A stretch of 64,000 nt of DNA from Peptococcaceae bacterium BRH_c4a (GCA_000961585.1 LADN01000070.1:88277-152276), one strand, 5' to 3'. Positions 52,803 to 61,914 are shown, counted from the first letter of the stretch. The notes: generated by a model from the letters alone, not told the origin. A program made the numbers and translations.

Positions 52803-54695
52803 TTAATTCTCCATCACCGAAATGGCGGTATCCAGACTGTAGTCTTTTCCTGCCAATACATCCAGCATCATTAGATCGGACCTGTTATCACCATTCAAGT
52901 CCGCCACCAAGGGTACGCCTTTCTGACTTGCACCCCATGGGCCGAAATCGCCTCTGAATATAAAGCTCTTACCGTCCGAGGCGGCTGACTGCCAGTGCCC
53001 TGTTGTACTGTACAATATGATGTCCATTAATCCATCACCGTTAATGTCTGCGGAGAAGGGTTTCCATTTGTCCCCGGATCCCCATGCTTTCATCCATGGC
53101 CCGCTGCCGGCATTGAAGGTTCCCCTGGTTCCCGCCAAAAGCATGTTCCACTGGCCGCTGCCGGCATCAAACACGGCTATATCGGTTTTTTGGTCTCCGT
53201 TAAAATCCCCCGCCAGCAGTTGGATATTATCACCTTTCAGCAAATCGAAGCCTTGCCAGGTCATCTTTTTGAAATCCCTGCCGGTGTTTGAAGATATCCC
53301 TATCCTCTGACCTTCCCGGTCATAAACGGCCATGTCCGTCAGACCGTCCCCGTTGAAGTCTCCCGCCAGCACGTTTACCGGCCTTATTCCTTCCAGGGTA
53401 AGGTACGCTTTTTCCCGGGGAATAAATTTTCCATCCGCATTTTCCAATAGTTTAAAGGTTCCGTTTCCGGGGCTGTATATCATCAAATCATCTTTGCCAT
53501 TACCGTTAAAGTCACCCACCAGTGGAATTCCGTCCTTTTCCGGCATCCAGCCGGTCAGCCAGACACCCCTGTCGGCAAAGCCTTTTGGCCTTCTGGGGGA
53601 GTAGTGGGGGGCAGCGTACCGATACATGCGCCACTGGCTGCTATTCCTGTTACAGACCAGAATTTCTTTCCCTCCGCCCCCCTCAAACTGTCCTGTCATA
53701 ATCCAATCTCCTTCGGTGAAGGGGAGCGGATCCAGACGCTGGGCAGGGACAAATTTCACCAGTGAGTGTATAGAGACAAAGGTGTAACCTTTATCTTTAT
53801 AGGCTTTTATCAGAACGTGCAGAGGGGAGTTCTGGTCATACACATAATATGCTTCCCCTTTGGCGTTGTACTCCTTGTACAAATATTTGAACTCCCTGAA
53901 GGGGTGGTAAAAAAATGACGCCAGGCTTCCCCTCATAGTATCAAGACTTTTTATCATTTTTTCTACGTCGTTTTCTTTGTCTATATTTCCCAGGGGGGCC
54001 GGCACTGTGATAAATCCCCGGAAACCGTCGCCGGCATGGTCAATGACTTTATAGTTGTTTACCATTTCACCCCGGTGATTGTTTTCATAGAGCAGTCCGG
54101 ACTGCTCCTCAAAGGCGGGATGCTGTTTTACTGAGGCGGTGTAATGGGGGGTTTCCCAGTAGGCCGGAATAATTCCGGTCTTTTGGAAAAGGTCAAAGGC
54201 CTTGTCAGCCCGTTCCCTGGCAAACTGGTATGTATCCGGAACCGAGAGATTATCCGCCCGGTTGTAAAACTCAAAGCCAAAGGCGCTGTTGGAGTTTCCG
54301 CTCTGGTGGGTGTAGCCGTGAACGCCCACCAGGCCGCCCAGCTTTTCTATTTCCTTGATGGTTTTGACAAAACTTCTGGTATAGGGAGTGTCGTCAGCCA
54401 TGCTGACATCGTAATTCCTTGATGGAACCACTATACGGGGGATCAGCGATATATGAAAGGGTATTCCTTCCGCATGGAGGTACTCGGCTATGGCATATAA
54501 TTTATGCAGATTTTCTTCGCTTTGATAGGGCCCCCCGGGGCCCACATCCTCCAGGCGTATCAATGCCGGTTTAATTGCCTTGCGGGGGACGGGATCAGCC
54601 GCTGCGTTTCCGGTATTGACCTTTTCCTGGGTGCAACCGCCAACAAATAATAGTACAAATGTTACAACGGTCAGTAAAGCGTATTTGAACAGAAT
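52803..54695 (-). CDS. DUF2334/FG-GAP repeat lipoprotein, ATT start
   Basis: About 630 residues. The frame from ATT 54695 reads as a lipoprotein signal with a Lys after three residues, FVLLFVGG and Cys21, placed after AGGAG with a six-base gap. A stop precedes the ATT and no ATG, GTG or TTG lies between it and the signal; CTG is the next codon. A DUF2334 polysaccharide-deacetylase-like domain follows (LIRLEDVGPGG, GVHGYTHQS), then at least six FG-GAP/VCBS units (GDFNGNGKDDLMIY, GDFNGDGLTDMAVYD and so on) forming a calcium-binding beta-propeller. It is a surface protein on the outer face of the membrane that probably recognises and modifies polysaccharide. Confidence 0.75.
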   Translation of the reverse strand: MLFKYALLTVVTFVLLFVGGCTQEKVNTGNAAADPVPRKAIKPALIRLEDVGPGGPYQSEENLHKLYAIAEYLHAEGIPFHISLIPRIVVPSRNYDVSMADDTPYTRSFVKTIKEIEKLGGLVGVHGYTHQSGNSNSAFGFEFYNRADNLSVPDTYQFARERADKAFDLFQKTGIIPAYWETPHYTASVKQHPAFEEQSGLLYENNHRGEMVNNYKVIDHAGDGFRGFITVPAPLGNIDKENDVEKMIKSLDTMRGSLASFFYHPFREFKYLYKEYNAKGEAYYVYDQNSPLHVLIKAYKDKGYTFVSIHSLVKFVPAQRLDPLPFTEGDWIMTGQFEGGGGKEILVCNRNSSQWRMYRYAAPHYSPRRPKGFADRGVWLTGWMPEKDGIPLVGDFNGNGKDDLMIYSPGNGTFKLLENADGKFIPREKAYLTLEGIRPVNVLAGDFNGDGLTDMAVYDREGQRIGISSNTGRDFKKMTWQGFDLLKGDNIQLLAGDFNGDQKTDIAVFDAGSGQWNMLLAGTRGTFNAGSGPWMKAWGSGDKWKPFSADINGDGLMDIILYSTTGHWQSAASDGKSFIFRGDFGPWGASQKGVPLVADLNGDNRSDLMMLDVLAGKDYSLDTAISVMEN

Positions 54696-55058
54696 TTACC
54701 ACTCCTATTGCCCCAGTATAGTTTATCACAATATTTATTATCCGGGGTTTGGTAAAATTCCTTCTTCCTTCGTTGCTGCAAAAGCATGCCCGGGTCAAAT
54801 TTTCCCAGGGTCGCCCTGTGGCCGGTGGAGGGGTTTGAATCCGATCTACTTATCCTCCGGCTGAACTGGCTCTAAGCTCGGTCGTTAAGAGACAGTAGCA
54901 GCCTCCGGTGAATTCCGCCCAGAACCAAATCACTCCCCCTCACTGCATATCGCTGTGGGGTCGCTTTTAAAGCAGGCTGTCACTATTCTGACTCCTGACG
55001 CCTGGCTTCTGGATTCCGCCGTCTGCAAGACGGCAACGCCCGTCAGGGCGTTTTTTTA
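54696..55058. other. Intergenic region with repeats and a plus-strand terminator
   Basis: No gene was found. It contains GCCGTC/GACGGC and AACGCCC/GGGCGTT (55035-55052) hairpins, the latter followed by seven T. It also has dispersed-repeat words (GGCTTCTGGATTCCGCC) at 55003. A plus-strand terminator without a plus-strand gene before it suggests a lost gene. Confidence 0.45.
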
Positions 55059-56141
55059 TTACACCGGAGGTTTCGAGGAGGGTGCTGCCAGCGTAATCAC
55101 ATCATTTATAAAAATAAGCAGCCCTATCAGTAAGCGCCCGGCCTCCATGCGGGGGTCATCATTATAGGTGCCCCTGTATGTCTGATCCAGTATTTTATAT
55201 GACCGGGAGTTTATGTCCTCAAGCTGTGACAATAGCACGCTGCCGGACGGAGTGTTTGAAATGTATGCCTGGAGCCGGTCAATATAACCAGACTTGGATT
55301 GGCCTCCAATTTTTTCGGAGTGGTCTTCAGGGGGGGACAGTTGGTTGGCCATGGTCTCAAGCATTTTACGGCACGCTTGAGCGGCCTTGGTTAATTCTTC
55401 AGGGCTTTCTATGTCTTCAAACTCTGTTATGGTTTGATACATACTCCGGTAAAGGCTGGGGGCCAGATCGGTCAGCCTTAGCATCATCTGGTCAGCCAGC
55501 AGATTGAGGTGATCGTACAGCTTACTGGAAAGGTTGGCCACCCTGGAAGCGTGTTCATAGGAGCTGTAGCTGTCCAAAATGGTGTGGTGAACCTCCAGTT
55601 CCTCAAATGTCACGCTGCTGAAGGGCAGAGCCGCCCTAAAATCTTCCGCCAGCCCCTCATCCTTTTCATCACCGTGCCCTGTTGAATAGAAAAGACGCAG
55701 GTTGGACCCCACAAGCCTGTAGGAAGGCAGCAATGAAGCGCCATATAAAACCCAGTGGACCGGGTTGGCCTCATGTACCTGCTGCCCCCCCAGATATGTG
55801 TCGTCATTTAAAAGCACTTCATGCAGAGTGTCCCTTAGCCTGGCGCTGATCCCTTCAAAGGCCAATGTGAATATTTTTCTGTTGAACAAAAAATCAATGA
55901 AATCCGGTCGCATTGACTGCCAAACAGGCCGTGGGGGAGTGAAAAATCCCCGTAGTAATTCTTCGCGGTTTTTCTTGTCCCTCAGATAATCCAATACACA
56001 GATATTTCCGGCAAAAACCTTGAGGTGCAGGCTGGAGGTATCCTTGCAAAGAAGTGCGAGAAATATTTCTTTTATCACCGGCAGCCCGTAATACCGGTCA
56101 AACCTTTCATGATCGGCATCAAAATGAAAAGCAATTTTCAC
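55059..56141 (-). CDS. Uncharacterised 360-residue protein
   Basis: A 360-residue soluble protein without signal peptide, membrane helices or cysteine clusters. It starts MKIAFHFDADHERFD. The centre is mainly helical (LYDHLNLLADQMMLRLTD), and the C-terminal 130 residues look helical and acidic. HFDAD and VHHTILDSY are possible acidic/His patches but no known motif is matched. It starts at ATG 56141 with GGGAGG upstream. Spacing shows it is monocistronic. No family is recognised. Confidence 0.55.
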   Translation of the reverse strand: MKIAFHFDADHERFDRYYGLPVIKEIFLALLCKDTSSLHLKVFAGNICVLDYLRDKKNREELLRGFFTPPRPVWQSMRPDFIDFLFNRKIFTLAFEGISARLRDTLHEVLLNDDTYLGGQQVHEANPVHWVLYGASLLPSYRLVGSNLRLFYSTGHGDEKDEGLAEDFRAALPFSSVTFEELEVHHTILDSYSSYEHASRVANLSSKLYDHLNLLADQMMLRLTDLAPSLYRSMYQTITEFEDIESPEELTKAAQACRKMLETMANQLSPPEDHSEKIGGQSKSGYIDRLQAYISNTPSGSVLLSQLEDINSRSYKILDQTYRGTYNDDPRMEAGRLLIGLLIFINDVITLAAPSSKPPV

Positions 56142-56513
56142 AACAATCCTCCCTCGTAAAAAACCTGTGCAATAATTATTTTCCTGACTTTATTAAATCA
56201 GTTATCAGTTATATATGTCAATAAATACCGGCCCTTGTGTTCGGCAATTTAAGGCCTGTGCAGTTACAGGTGGCCCGGTATAAATACAAGTGTAATGAAT
56301 TGCGGACACTATGGAATCATCGTAAAAAAACACTAAAATGCTGAGATCCCTGATCTTCCCGGGTTTAATCCTCAAATCGTTGCTGGCATGCTTATTGTAG
56401 CAATAGAAAAGCATGAAATATTGGATAATTTCTGGTGGAGGGGATTTATCAAAAACAGTGTCAGCATTTTAGATTAATAATATAAGAGATATTTAAGGAG
56501 GGATACATCTCAC
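56142..56513. other. Gene-free region before the acyl-CoA operon
   Basis: About 370 bases with no gene. It holds a possible sigma-54-like site (56383-56399) and a GGAGG ribosome site at the right edge. Nothing else is recognised. Confidence 0.4.
56383..56399 (+). promoter_or_regulatory. Possible sigma-54 promoter of the acyl-CoA operon
   Basis: CTGGCATG-N4-TTGTA fits the YTGGCACG-N4-TTGCW consensus except at two positions, including the usually conserved C at -12. It lies about 120 bases before the carboxylase start. The same bases can form a TTGCT/AGCAA hairpin, so this is weak evidence. Confidence 0.25.
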
Positions 56514-58058
56514 ATGGAAGACGCCACAGCAAAAAATCTGAACGATGTGCTCAAAGAAAAGGAAGATGAGATTAAGCAGGGAGGCCATCCCAAGTATCAC
56601 CAGAGCAACGCCAAAAAGGGGAAAATGTTTGCCAGGGAAAGAATAAACCTTCTTTTGGATCCTGATTCCTTTGCGGAGGACGGCTTATACGCCAATAATA
56701 TGGCCGGCGACCTGCCTGCTGACGGTGTTGTAACCGGAATAGGCAAGATGCACGGGAGAACGGTCTGCGTAATGGCCAATGACTCCACCATAAAAGCCGG
56801 ATCCTGGGGATGGCGGACGGTGGAAAAGATAATCCGCATTCAGGAAACCGCCATTGATATGATGGTGCCCATGATTTATCTGGTTGACTCGGCAGGAGCC
56901 CGCATCACAGACCAGATTGAAATGTTCCCCGGCAGGCGGGGGGCGGGAAGAATTTTTATGAACGAGGTTAAAATGTCCGGGATGGTGCCGCAGATATGCC
57001 TCCTGTTTGGGCCTTCAGCAGCTGGCGGAGCTTACATCCCGGCATTCTGCGACGTGGTCTTTATGGTGGAGGGTAATGCCAGTATGTATCTGGGATCCCC
57101 CCGCATGGCCGAGATGGTTATATTTGAAAAGGTAACCCTGGAGGAAATGGGCGGGGCCCGTATGCACTGCTCGGTAAGCGGCTGCGGCGACCTGCTGGCC
57201 GCCACTGAGGAAGAGGCCATCAGCGCCTGCCGCAAGTATTTCACCTACCTGCCCCCAAATTATACAGGTAAGACACCGGTTATAGAGATGGTCCCCCCCA
57301 CACCGGGCAAAAACATAGATGATATCGTGCCGTTAAATGAGAACCTGCCCTTTGACATGTTTGGTGTAATTTACCGCCTGATCGATGAGGGAAGCTGGTT
57401 TGAGATCAAAAAGCTGTTCGCCCCGGAACTGATAACCGGACTGGCCCGAATTGGCGGCAGAACGGTGGGAATACTGGCCAACCAGCCTTTTGTAAAGGGT
57501 GGCGTGCTTTTTGTTGACTCAGCTGATAAGGCTGCCAGGTTCATGACCCTTTGCAATGCCTTCAATATACCGCTTCTTTTCCTTATGGACGTTCCCGGAT
57601 TTATGATCGGCAAGGGTGTGGAGCGCCAGGGAATCATACGTCACGGGGCCAAGATGCTTTCGGCCATGTGCCAGGCCACAGTTCCCAAAATTTCCGTGGT
57701 AATCAGAAAGGCATACGGTGCCGGTCTTTACGCCATGTGCGGCCCGGCCTTCGAGCCAGACTGCTGCATGGCCCTTCCCAACGCCCAAATAGCCGTCATG
57801 GGGCCCGAGGCTGCAGTGAACGCCGTGTATGAAAACAAGATAACAGCCCTGCCCCCGGACCAAAGGCCGGATTTCGTGGAACAGAAAAGGCTGGAGTACA
57901 AGGAGGACATTGACATTTACCGCCTGGCCTCGGAGTTGGTGGTGGACCACATCGTCAGCGGAAACGACCTGCGGGAGGAATTAATAAAGCGCTTCGAGCT
58001 TTATTCGTCAAAGGATCAGCCCTTTACCAGCCGCAAAAACCCGGTATATCCGGTCTGA
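56514..58058 (+). CDS. Acyl-CoA carboxylase, carboxyltransferase subunit
   Basis: A 514-residue carboxyltransferase of the propionyl-/methylcrotonyl-CoA carboxylase beta family. It has MFARERINLLLDPDSF near residue 40, the acyl-CoA oxyanion segments LFGPSAAGGAYIPAF and VIRKAYGAGLYAM, and the second-domain DVPGFMIGKGVE. It exchanges CO2 between carboxybiotin and an acyl-CoA. With the following hydratase and lyase genes, 3-methylcrotonyl-CoA is the likely substrate, but propionyl-CoA cannot be excluded. The biotin carboxylase partner is not in the window. Confidence 0.88.
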   Translation: MEDATAKNLNDVLKEKEDEIKQGGHPKYHQSNAKKGKMFARERINLLLDPDSFAEDGLYANNMAGDLPADGVVTGIGKMHGRTVCVMANDSTIKAGSWGWRTVEKIIRIQETAIDMMVPMIYLVDSAGARITDQIEMFPGRRGAGRIFMNEVKMSGMVPQICLLFGPSAAGGAYIPAFCDVVFMVEGNASMYLGSPRMAEMVIFEKVTLEEMGGARMHCSVSGCGDLLAATEEEAISACRKYFTYLPPNYTGKTPVIEMVPPTPGKNIDDIVPLNENLPFDMFGVIYRLIDEGSWFEIKKLFAPELITGLARIGGRTVGILANQPFVKGGVLFVDSADKAARFMTLCNAFNIPLLFLMDVPGFMIGKGVERQGIIRHGAKMLSAMCQATVPKISVVIRKAYGAGLYAMCGPAFEPDCCMALPNAQIAVMGPEAAVNAVYENKITALPPDQRPDFVEQKRLEYKEDIDIYRLASELVVDHIVSGNDLREELIKRFELYSSKDQPFTSRKNPVYPV

Positions 58059-58099
58059 TAAGCCGTAAAAGAGCTGTCGGAATCCAAGGAGGTATAGTT

Positions 58100-58882
58100 A
58101 TGGGTTATGAAACCTTAAAGCTGACCCGGGAGGGTCATATAGCTGTGGTTGCCTTCAACCGCCCCGACGCCATGAACGCCCTTTCCACCCAGACAGCCAA
58201 AGACCTTCTGGCGACGCTGGAGGAGTTGGAACTGGATCAGGATGTGTTTGCCGCAGTTTTGACCGCAGAGGGAGATAAAGCCTTCTGTGCTGGGGCAGAC
58301 CTAAAGGAAAGAAAAACCATGAGCCGTGAGGATATGAAAAAGCAAAGGGCTTTGTTCGTCAAGGCCTTCACTGCCGTAGCTGAATTCCCCAAACCTCTGG
58401 TGGCGGCGGTTAACGGCTTTGCCCTGGGCGGCGGCTGCGAATTTTCACTGTGCTGTGACTTTATAATAGCCTCGGAGAAAGCCAGCTTCGGGCTTCCCGA
58501 AGTGGGCCTGGCAATTATACCCGGAGGGGGAGGCACCCAGTTGATGCCCAGGGTAATCGGGCGGAATAAGGCCAAGGAGCTGATATTTACCGGCCGGCGC
58601 CTGTCAGCCCGGGAGGCGTACGAAATAGGACTGGTAAACCACGTGGCGCCGCCGGGAAAACTGATGGAAAAGACCATGGAAATAATGCGGGAAATAACCA
58701 AAAACGGGCCCATTGCCCTGCAGCAGGCAAAGCGGTCCATAAACCTGGGCGCGGATCTGGATCTGCATACCGCCCTGGCACTGGAGGCCGAGTGCTACAA
58801 TGTCTGCCTTACCTCCGAGGACCGGGACGAGGGGCTGAAGGCCTTCAACGAAAAACGAAAGCCGGTGTACAAAGGGCGGTAA
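58100..58882 (+). CDS. Enoyl-CoA hydratase/isomerase family protein
   Basis: A 260-residue crotonase-fold protein. NAFCAGADL-type motif AFCAGADLKE and the oxyanion stretch GFALGGGCEFSLCCDFI carry the usual glycines; the catalytic Glu segment is ASFGLPEVGLAIIPGGGGTQ with Glu in LPEV and GGGG. It hydrates a trans-2-enoyl- or 3-methylglutaconyl-CoA. Start ATG 58100 follows AAGGAGG. The gene lies between the carboxylase and the lyase of the same likely operon. Confidence 0.85.
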   Translation: MGYETLKLTREGHIAVVAFNRPDAMNALSTQTAKDLLATLEELELDQDVFAAVLTAEGDKAFCAGADLKERKTMSREDMKKQRALFVKAFTAVAEFPKPLVAAVNGFALGGGCEFSLCCDFIIASEKASFGLPEVGLAIIPGGGGTQLMPRVIGRNKAKELIFTGRRLSAREAYEIGLVNHVAPPGKLMEKTMEIMREITKNGPIALQQAKRSINLGADLDLHTALALEAECYNVCLTSEDRDEGLKAFNEKRKPVYKGR

Positions 58883-59026
58883 GCTGTAAGCAGTATGCAT
58901 TAATTATTAGGTGTTAGGTAGTAGGTATTAGGTGATAGGTGATGCGCAGTAGGTTGCTTAAAGCTTAAAGCTTATAGCATACAGCTTATAGCTTGCAGCC
59001 AATAACCAATAATAAGGAGGAGATAC
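58883..59026. repeat. Low-complexity repeats between the hydratase and lyase genes
   Basis: This 144-base gap has tandem words TAGGTATTAGGTGATAGGT, and AAAGCTTAAAGCTTATAGC followed by CAGCTTATAGCTTGCAGC, of the kind scattered in intergenic DNA of this group. It interrupts an otherwise tight operon and may weaken read-through. A good ribosome site (AAGGAGG) precedes the next gene. Confidence 0.6.
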
Positions 59027-59029
59027 GTG

Positions 59030-60046
59030 ATGTTTGCAATGAAATATCCTAAAAAGGTTGTTCTGGGTGAAATAACTGTCCGTGATGGTTTTCAGCATGA
59101 AGATAAGACCATTCCCACCCAGGCCAAGCTATGGCTGCTGGAGGAAATGATACTGGCGGGGTTTAAACGGCTGGAGGTGACAAACTTGGGAAATCCCAAG
59201 GGGATGCCTCAGTTTGCTGATTCGGATGAGCTTTTAAAGCTCATCCGCACCAGCAAGCGGGTGAAGGATAAGCTGGCCAACGTTGAGCTCTCCGCCGTCA
59301 CCATCAGGGAGAAGGCGGTGGACCGGGCCATCGAACTTAAAAAGCAGGGACTGGGGCCCGACCGCATTTTGCAGATGGTTTCCACCTCACCCTCCCATAT
59401 GTATAAAAACTCAGGCCTGGACCATAAGGGCTACTGGAAAATGACCGAGGAATGCATTAAAAAAGCCCATGATGCCGGCATGAAGGTAAACGGCACGGTG
59501 AGCACCATATGGGGCTGTCCCATTGAAGGTCCCACCGAGCTGAAAAAGGCAGTGGAATTTACCAAGCGGTACCTGGAGCTGGGGGCCGACGACATAGAGC
59601 ATGCCGATCACGACGGGTCGGCGCCCCCGAACAAGGTATATGAATATTTCTCCATGATTCTGGATGCCATTCCCAATCCGGAACTCCATATTGCCCATTT
59701 CCATGTAACTAGGGGCTGGGGCCCGGCCAATGTGCTGGCTGCCTTGCAGGCCGGGATAATACACCATGAGGGCACCATGGGTGGAACAGGGGGGCAGCCC
59801 GCCAATTTCATTGATGGATATCCGGTGTCAGGCACCGGAGCGTATTATTACCAGGATCCCAACATAGTGGGGCTGGTTTCCACAGAGGACATTGTGGTTA
59901 TGATGGATGAGATGGGTATTGATACAGGATTGGATGTAGACCGGGTCCTGGAGATTGGAAGAATGGTGGAAAAGATACTGGGACGACGCCTTAGAAGCGA
60001 ATGTATCAGAACCGGGCGAATTCCCAAAGAGGCTACGGGCTTTTAA
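59030..60046 (+). CDS. HMG-CoA lyase-like enzyme
   Basis: About 338 residues with an HMGL/pyruvate-carboxyltransferase TIM barrel: EITVRDGFQHE near residue 14 carries the catalytic Arg-Asp, and HIAHFHVTRGWGPANVLAAL has the His-x-His metal pair. The later segment GGTGGQPANFIDGYPVSG differs from classic HMG-CoA lyases. It would cleave HMG-CoA to acetyl-CoA and acetoacetate. ATG 59030 and GTG 59027 are both possible starts after AAGGAGG. The role as the end of a leucine-type pathway comes from neighbours. Confidence 0.75.
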   Translation: MFAMKYPKKVVLGEITVRDGFQHEDKTIPTQAKLWLLEEMILAGFKRLEVTNLGNPKGMPQFADSDELLKLIRTSKRVKDKLANVELSAVTIREKAVDRAIELKKQGLGPDRILQMVSTSPSHMYKNSGLDHKGYWKMTEECIKKAHDAGMKVNGTVSTIWGCPIEGPTELKKAVEFTKRYLELGADDIEHADHDGSAPPNKVYEYFSMILDAIPNPELHIAHFHVTRGWGPANVLAALQAGIIHHEGTMGGTGGQPANFIDGYPVSGTGAYYYQDPNIVGLVSTEDIVVMMDEMGIDTGLDVDRVLEIGRMVEKILGRRLRSECIRTGRIPKEATGF

Positions 60047-60078
60047 TAAAAATGTTCTAGAAAGAAGGGCATTAAAAA

Positions 60079-61218
60079 ATGAATTTTGAACTTACCAGTG
60101 ATCAGAAGCTGATAAGGGATAATGTGTACGATTTTGCCCAGAATGAGATTGCTCCGGGAGCGGCGGAAAGGGATAGAACCGGTGAGTTTCCCCTGGATAT
60201 AATCAAAAAGATGGGAGATCTGGGCCTCATGGGCCTGCCGGTGGATGAGAAGTACGGTGGTGCGGGGTCTGATTATATAAGCTACCTGCTGGCCACCGAA
60301 GAAATAGCCAGGGCCTGCGGCTCAATGGGGCTGACCTACGACGCCCATATCGCCCTGGGAATTGCGCCCATTTATTACTTTGGTACAGAAGAGCAGAAAA
60401 ATAAGTACCTGCCGGTTATGTGCAGCGGTGAAGTCCTGGGCTCCATGGGACTTACCGAGCCCGAGGCCGGTTCTGACTCGGGAAATACCAAGACCACTGC
60501 GGTTCTGGACGGTGACAGCTGGGTGATTAACGGATCCAAATGCTTTATCACCAACGCCAGCTATTCAAAGTGGGTTACAATTTCCGCAATTACCGAAAAG
60601 GGCATTGGAACAAAGGGTATAAGCACATTTGTAGTGCCTACCGACGCACCGGGCTTTGAAATAAGGACCGGCTATGAGAAAATGGGACTGCACTCGTCCA
60701 ATACCACCGAACTGATTTTTGAGAATGTAAGGATTCCCCGGGAGAACCTTCTGGGGCTTATAAACCAGGGCTTTAAGCAACTGATGAAGGTGCTGGACGG
60801 AGGGCGTCTGGCCGTGGCAGCCCTGACAACAGGTATCGCCCAGGCCTGCCTGGACGCATCGGTAAAATACTCCAAGGAAAGGGTTCAGTTCGGAGAATCC
60901 CTATCCAGGTTCCAGGCCATCCAGTTTAAGCTGGCCGATATGAAAATGAATATAGAAATAGGCCGTAACATGTATTTAAAGGGTGGCTGGCTCAAAGATA
61001 ACAACAAGCCCTATACCCAGGAGGCCGCCATTGCAAAGCTATTCTGCTCGGAGATGGCCACCAGGGCAGCCCTGGAGGCTATCCAGATCCACGGTGGATA
61101 CGGATATATAAAAGAATTCCCGGTGGAGAGATATCTTAGAGACACCAAACTGCTTGAAATCGGTGAGGGAACTTCCGAGATCCAGCGTATCATCATCGCC
61201 CGGGGCTTGGGCTTATAG
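60079..61218 (+). CDS. Acyl-CoA dehydrogenase
   Basis: A 379-residue FAD flavoprotein of the short-chain acyl-CoA dehydrogenase family: MGLTEPEAGSDSGNTKTTA, VINGSKCFITNA, KERVQFGESLSRFQAIQFKLADM and the final GGYGYIKEFPVERYLRDTK then EIGEGTSEIQR. The Glu of GEGTSE stands at the catalytic place of butyryl/SCAD-type enzymes; isovaleryl-CoA dehydrogenases have no acid there. So it acts on a short-chain acyl-CoA, but assignment to isovaleryl-CoA is not supported by this residue. Electrons go to an ETF not in the window. Confidence 0.9.
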   Translation: MNFELTSDQKLIRDNVYDFAQNEIAPGAAERDRTGEFPLDIIKKMGDLGLMGLPVDEKYGGAGSDYISYLLATEEIARACGSMGLTYDAHIALGIAPIYYFGTEEQKNKYLPVMCSGEVLGSMGLTEPEAGSDSGNTKTTAVLDGDSWVINGSKCFITNASYSKWVTISAITEKGIGTKGISTFVVPTDAPGFEIRTGYEKMGLHSSNTTELIFENVRIPRENLLGLINQGFKQLMKVLDGGRLAVAALTTGIAQACLDASVKYSKERVQFGESLSRFQAIQFKLADMKMNIEIGRNMYLKGGWLKDNNKPYTQEAAIAKLFCSEMATRAALEAIQIHGGYGYIKEFPVERYLRDTKLLEIGEGTSEIQRIIIARGLGL

Positions 61219-61579
61219 ACATTAAATACCACCTTACTGGTGGATACAATGGTATTCTTTGGGTTAGTAAGCTTGAGGAATGATAATGTGGCGTTAAAGT
61301 GAAAAAATTAAATACTAATTAATATCGCTAAAGCCCTGAAGCAATTCGGGGCTTTGCTCATTACGAAGACCGCCGCCGGTACGGCTCTTTTTATGCTGAA
61401 GCAGTAACATAAGTGATTTGGCAAGCGTAATATAAATTGTCGGTGTAGCGGGGGTATTTATATTCGTAACCTGTTCCGCCTGTTTTAACCTTGTTTGTAA
61501 CAAGGTATATTTTTAGTCGCTGATGTTAGCGACGCCTAACTTACTTAGTTTTGTCTAACTTACCGGGGAGGGAGTACAA
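61219..61579. other. Intergenic region after the acyl-CoA operon
   Basis: About 360 bases with no gene. AAAGCCC (61330) and GGGCTTT (61349) form a hairpin that may end the operon although the T run is short. The promoter of the transporter pair must lie toward the right end, where no clear pair was seen. Confidence 0.4.
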
Positions 61580-61912
61580 CTGGACAAGAGATTTTTAAAA
61601 CTGGCGGACTGGAGATTGTTTTTATCAACCTTCGGGTTAATATTTCTGTCTGAAATGGGGGATAAGACCCAAATAACCACCGTCCTGCTGGCAGGGGCAA
61701 AGCCCATGTACGTTTTGTGGGTGGCCCTGGGGTCAGCCATGGCTCTTATCTGCACATCTTTTTTGGAAGTGATCATCGGGTATCATCTGATTGCCCGCTA
61801 TGCAAAGCCCTCCACAATAAAACTTTTATCCGGGGTGGCCTTTCTTGTGGTGGGGCTGCTGTTGATAACGGGTGTCATAGGCAGTATTGATATTAATGAC
61901 GAAAGGGGATAA
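61580..61912 (+). CDS. GDT1/TMEM165 half-transporter, first subunit
   Basis: A 110-residue protein with three hydrophobic segments and one GDT1 motif EMGDKTQ. The frame is open from CTG 61580, which has GGGGAGGGAG at the right distance; the alternative TTG at 61616 has only GGAG one base upstream and would cut the first helix. GDT1 proteins exchange Mn or Ca for protons and usually have two such motifs; here two genes each carry one. The following gene starts two bases after the stop. Confidence 0.7.
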   Translation: MDKRFLKLADWRLFLSTFGLIFLSEMGDKTQITTVLLAGAKPMYVLWVALGSAMALICTSFLEVIIGYHLIARYAKPSTIKLLSGVAFLVVGLLLITGVIGSIDINDERG

Positions 61913-61914
61913 AC

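Noticed and set aside
54835..54900. GGGTTTGAATCC resembling a tRNA T-arm or riboswitch piece
   Set aside because: No cloverleaf, acceptor stem or CCA end could be built, and no riboswitch consensus fits.
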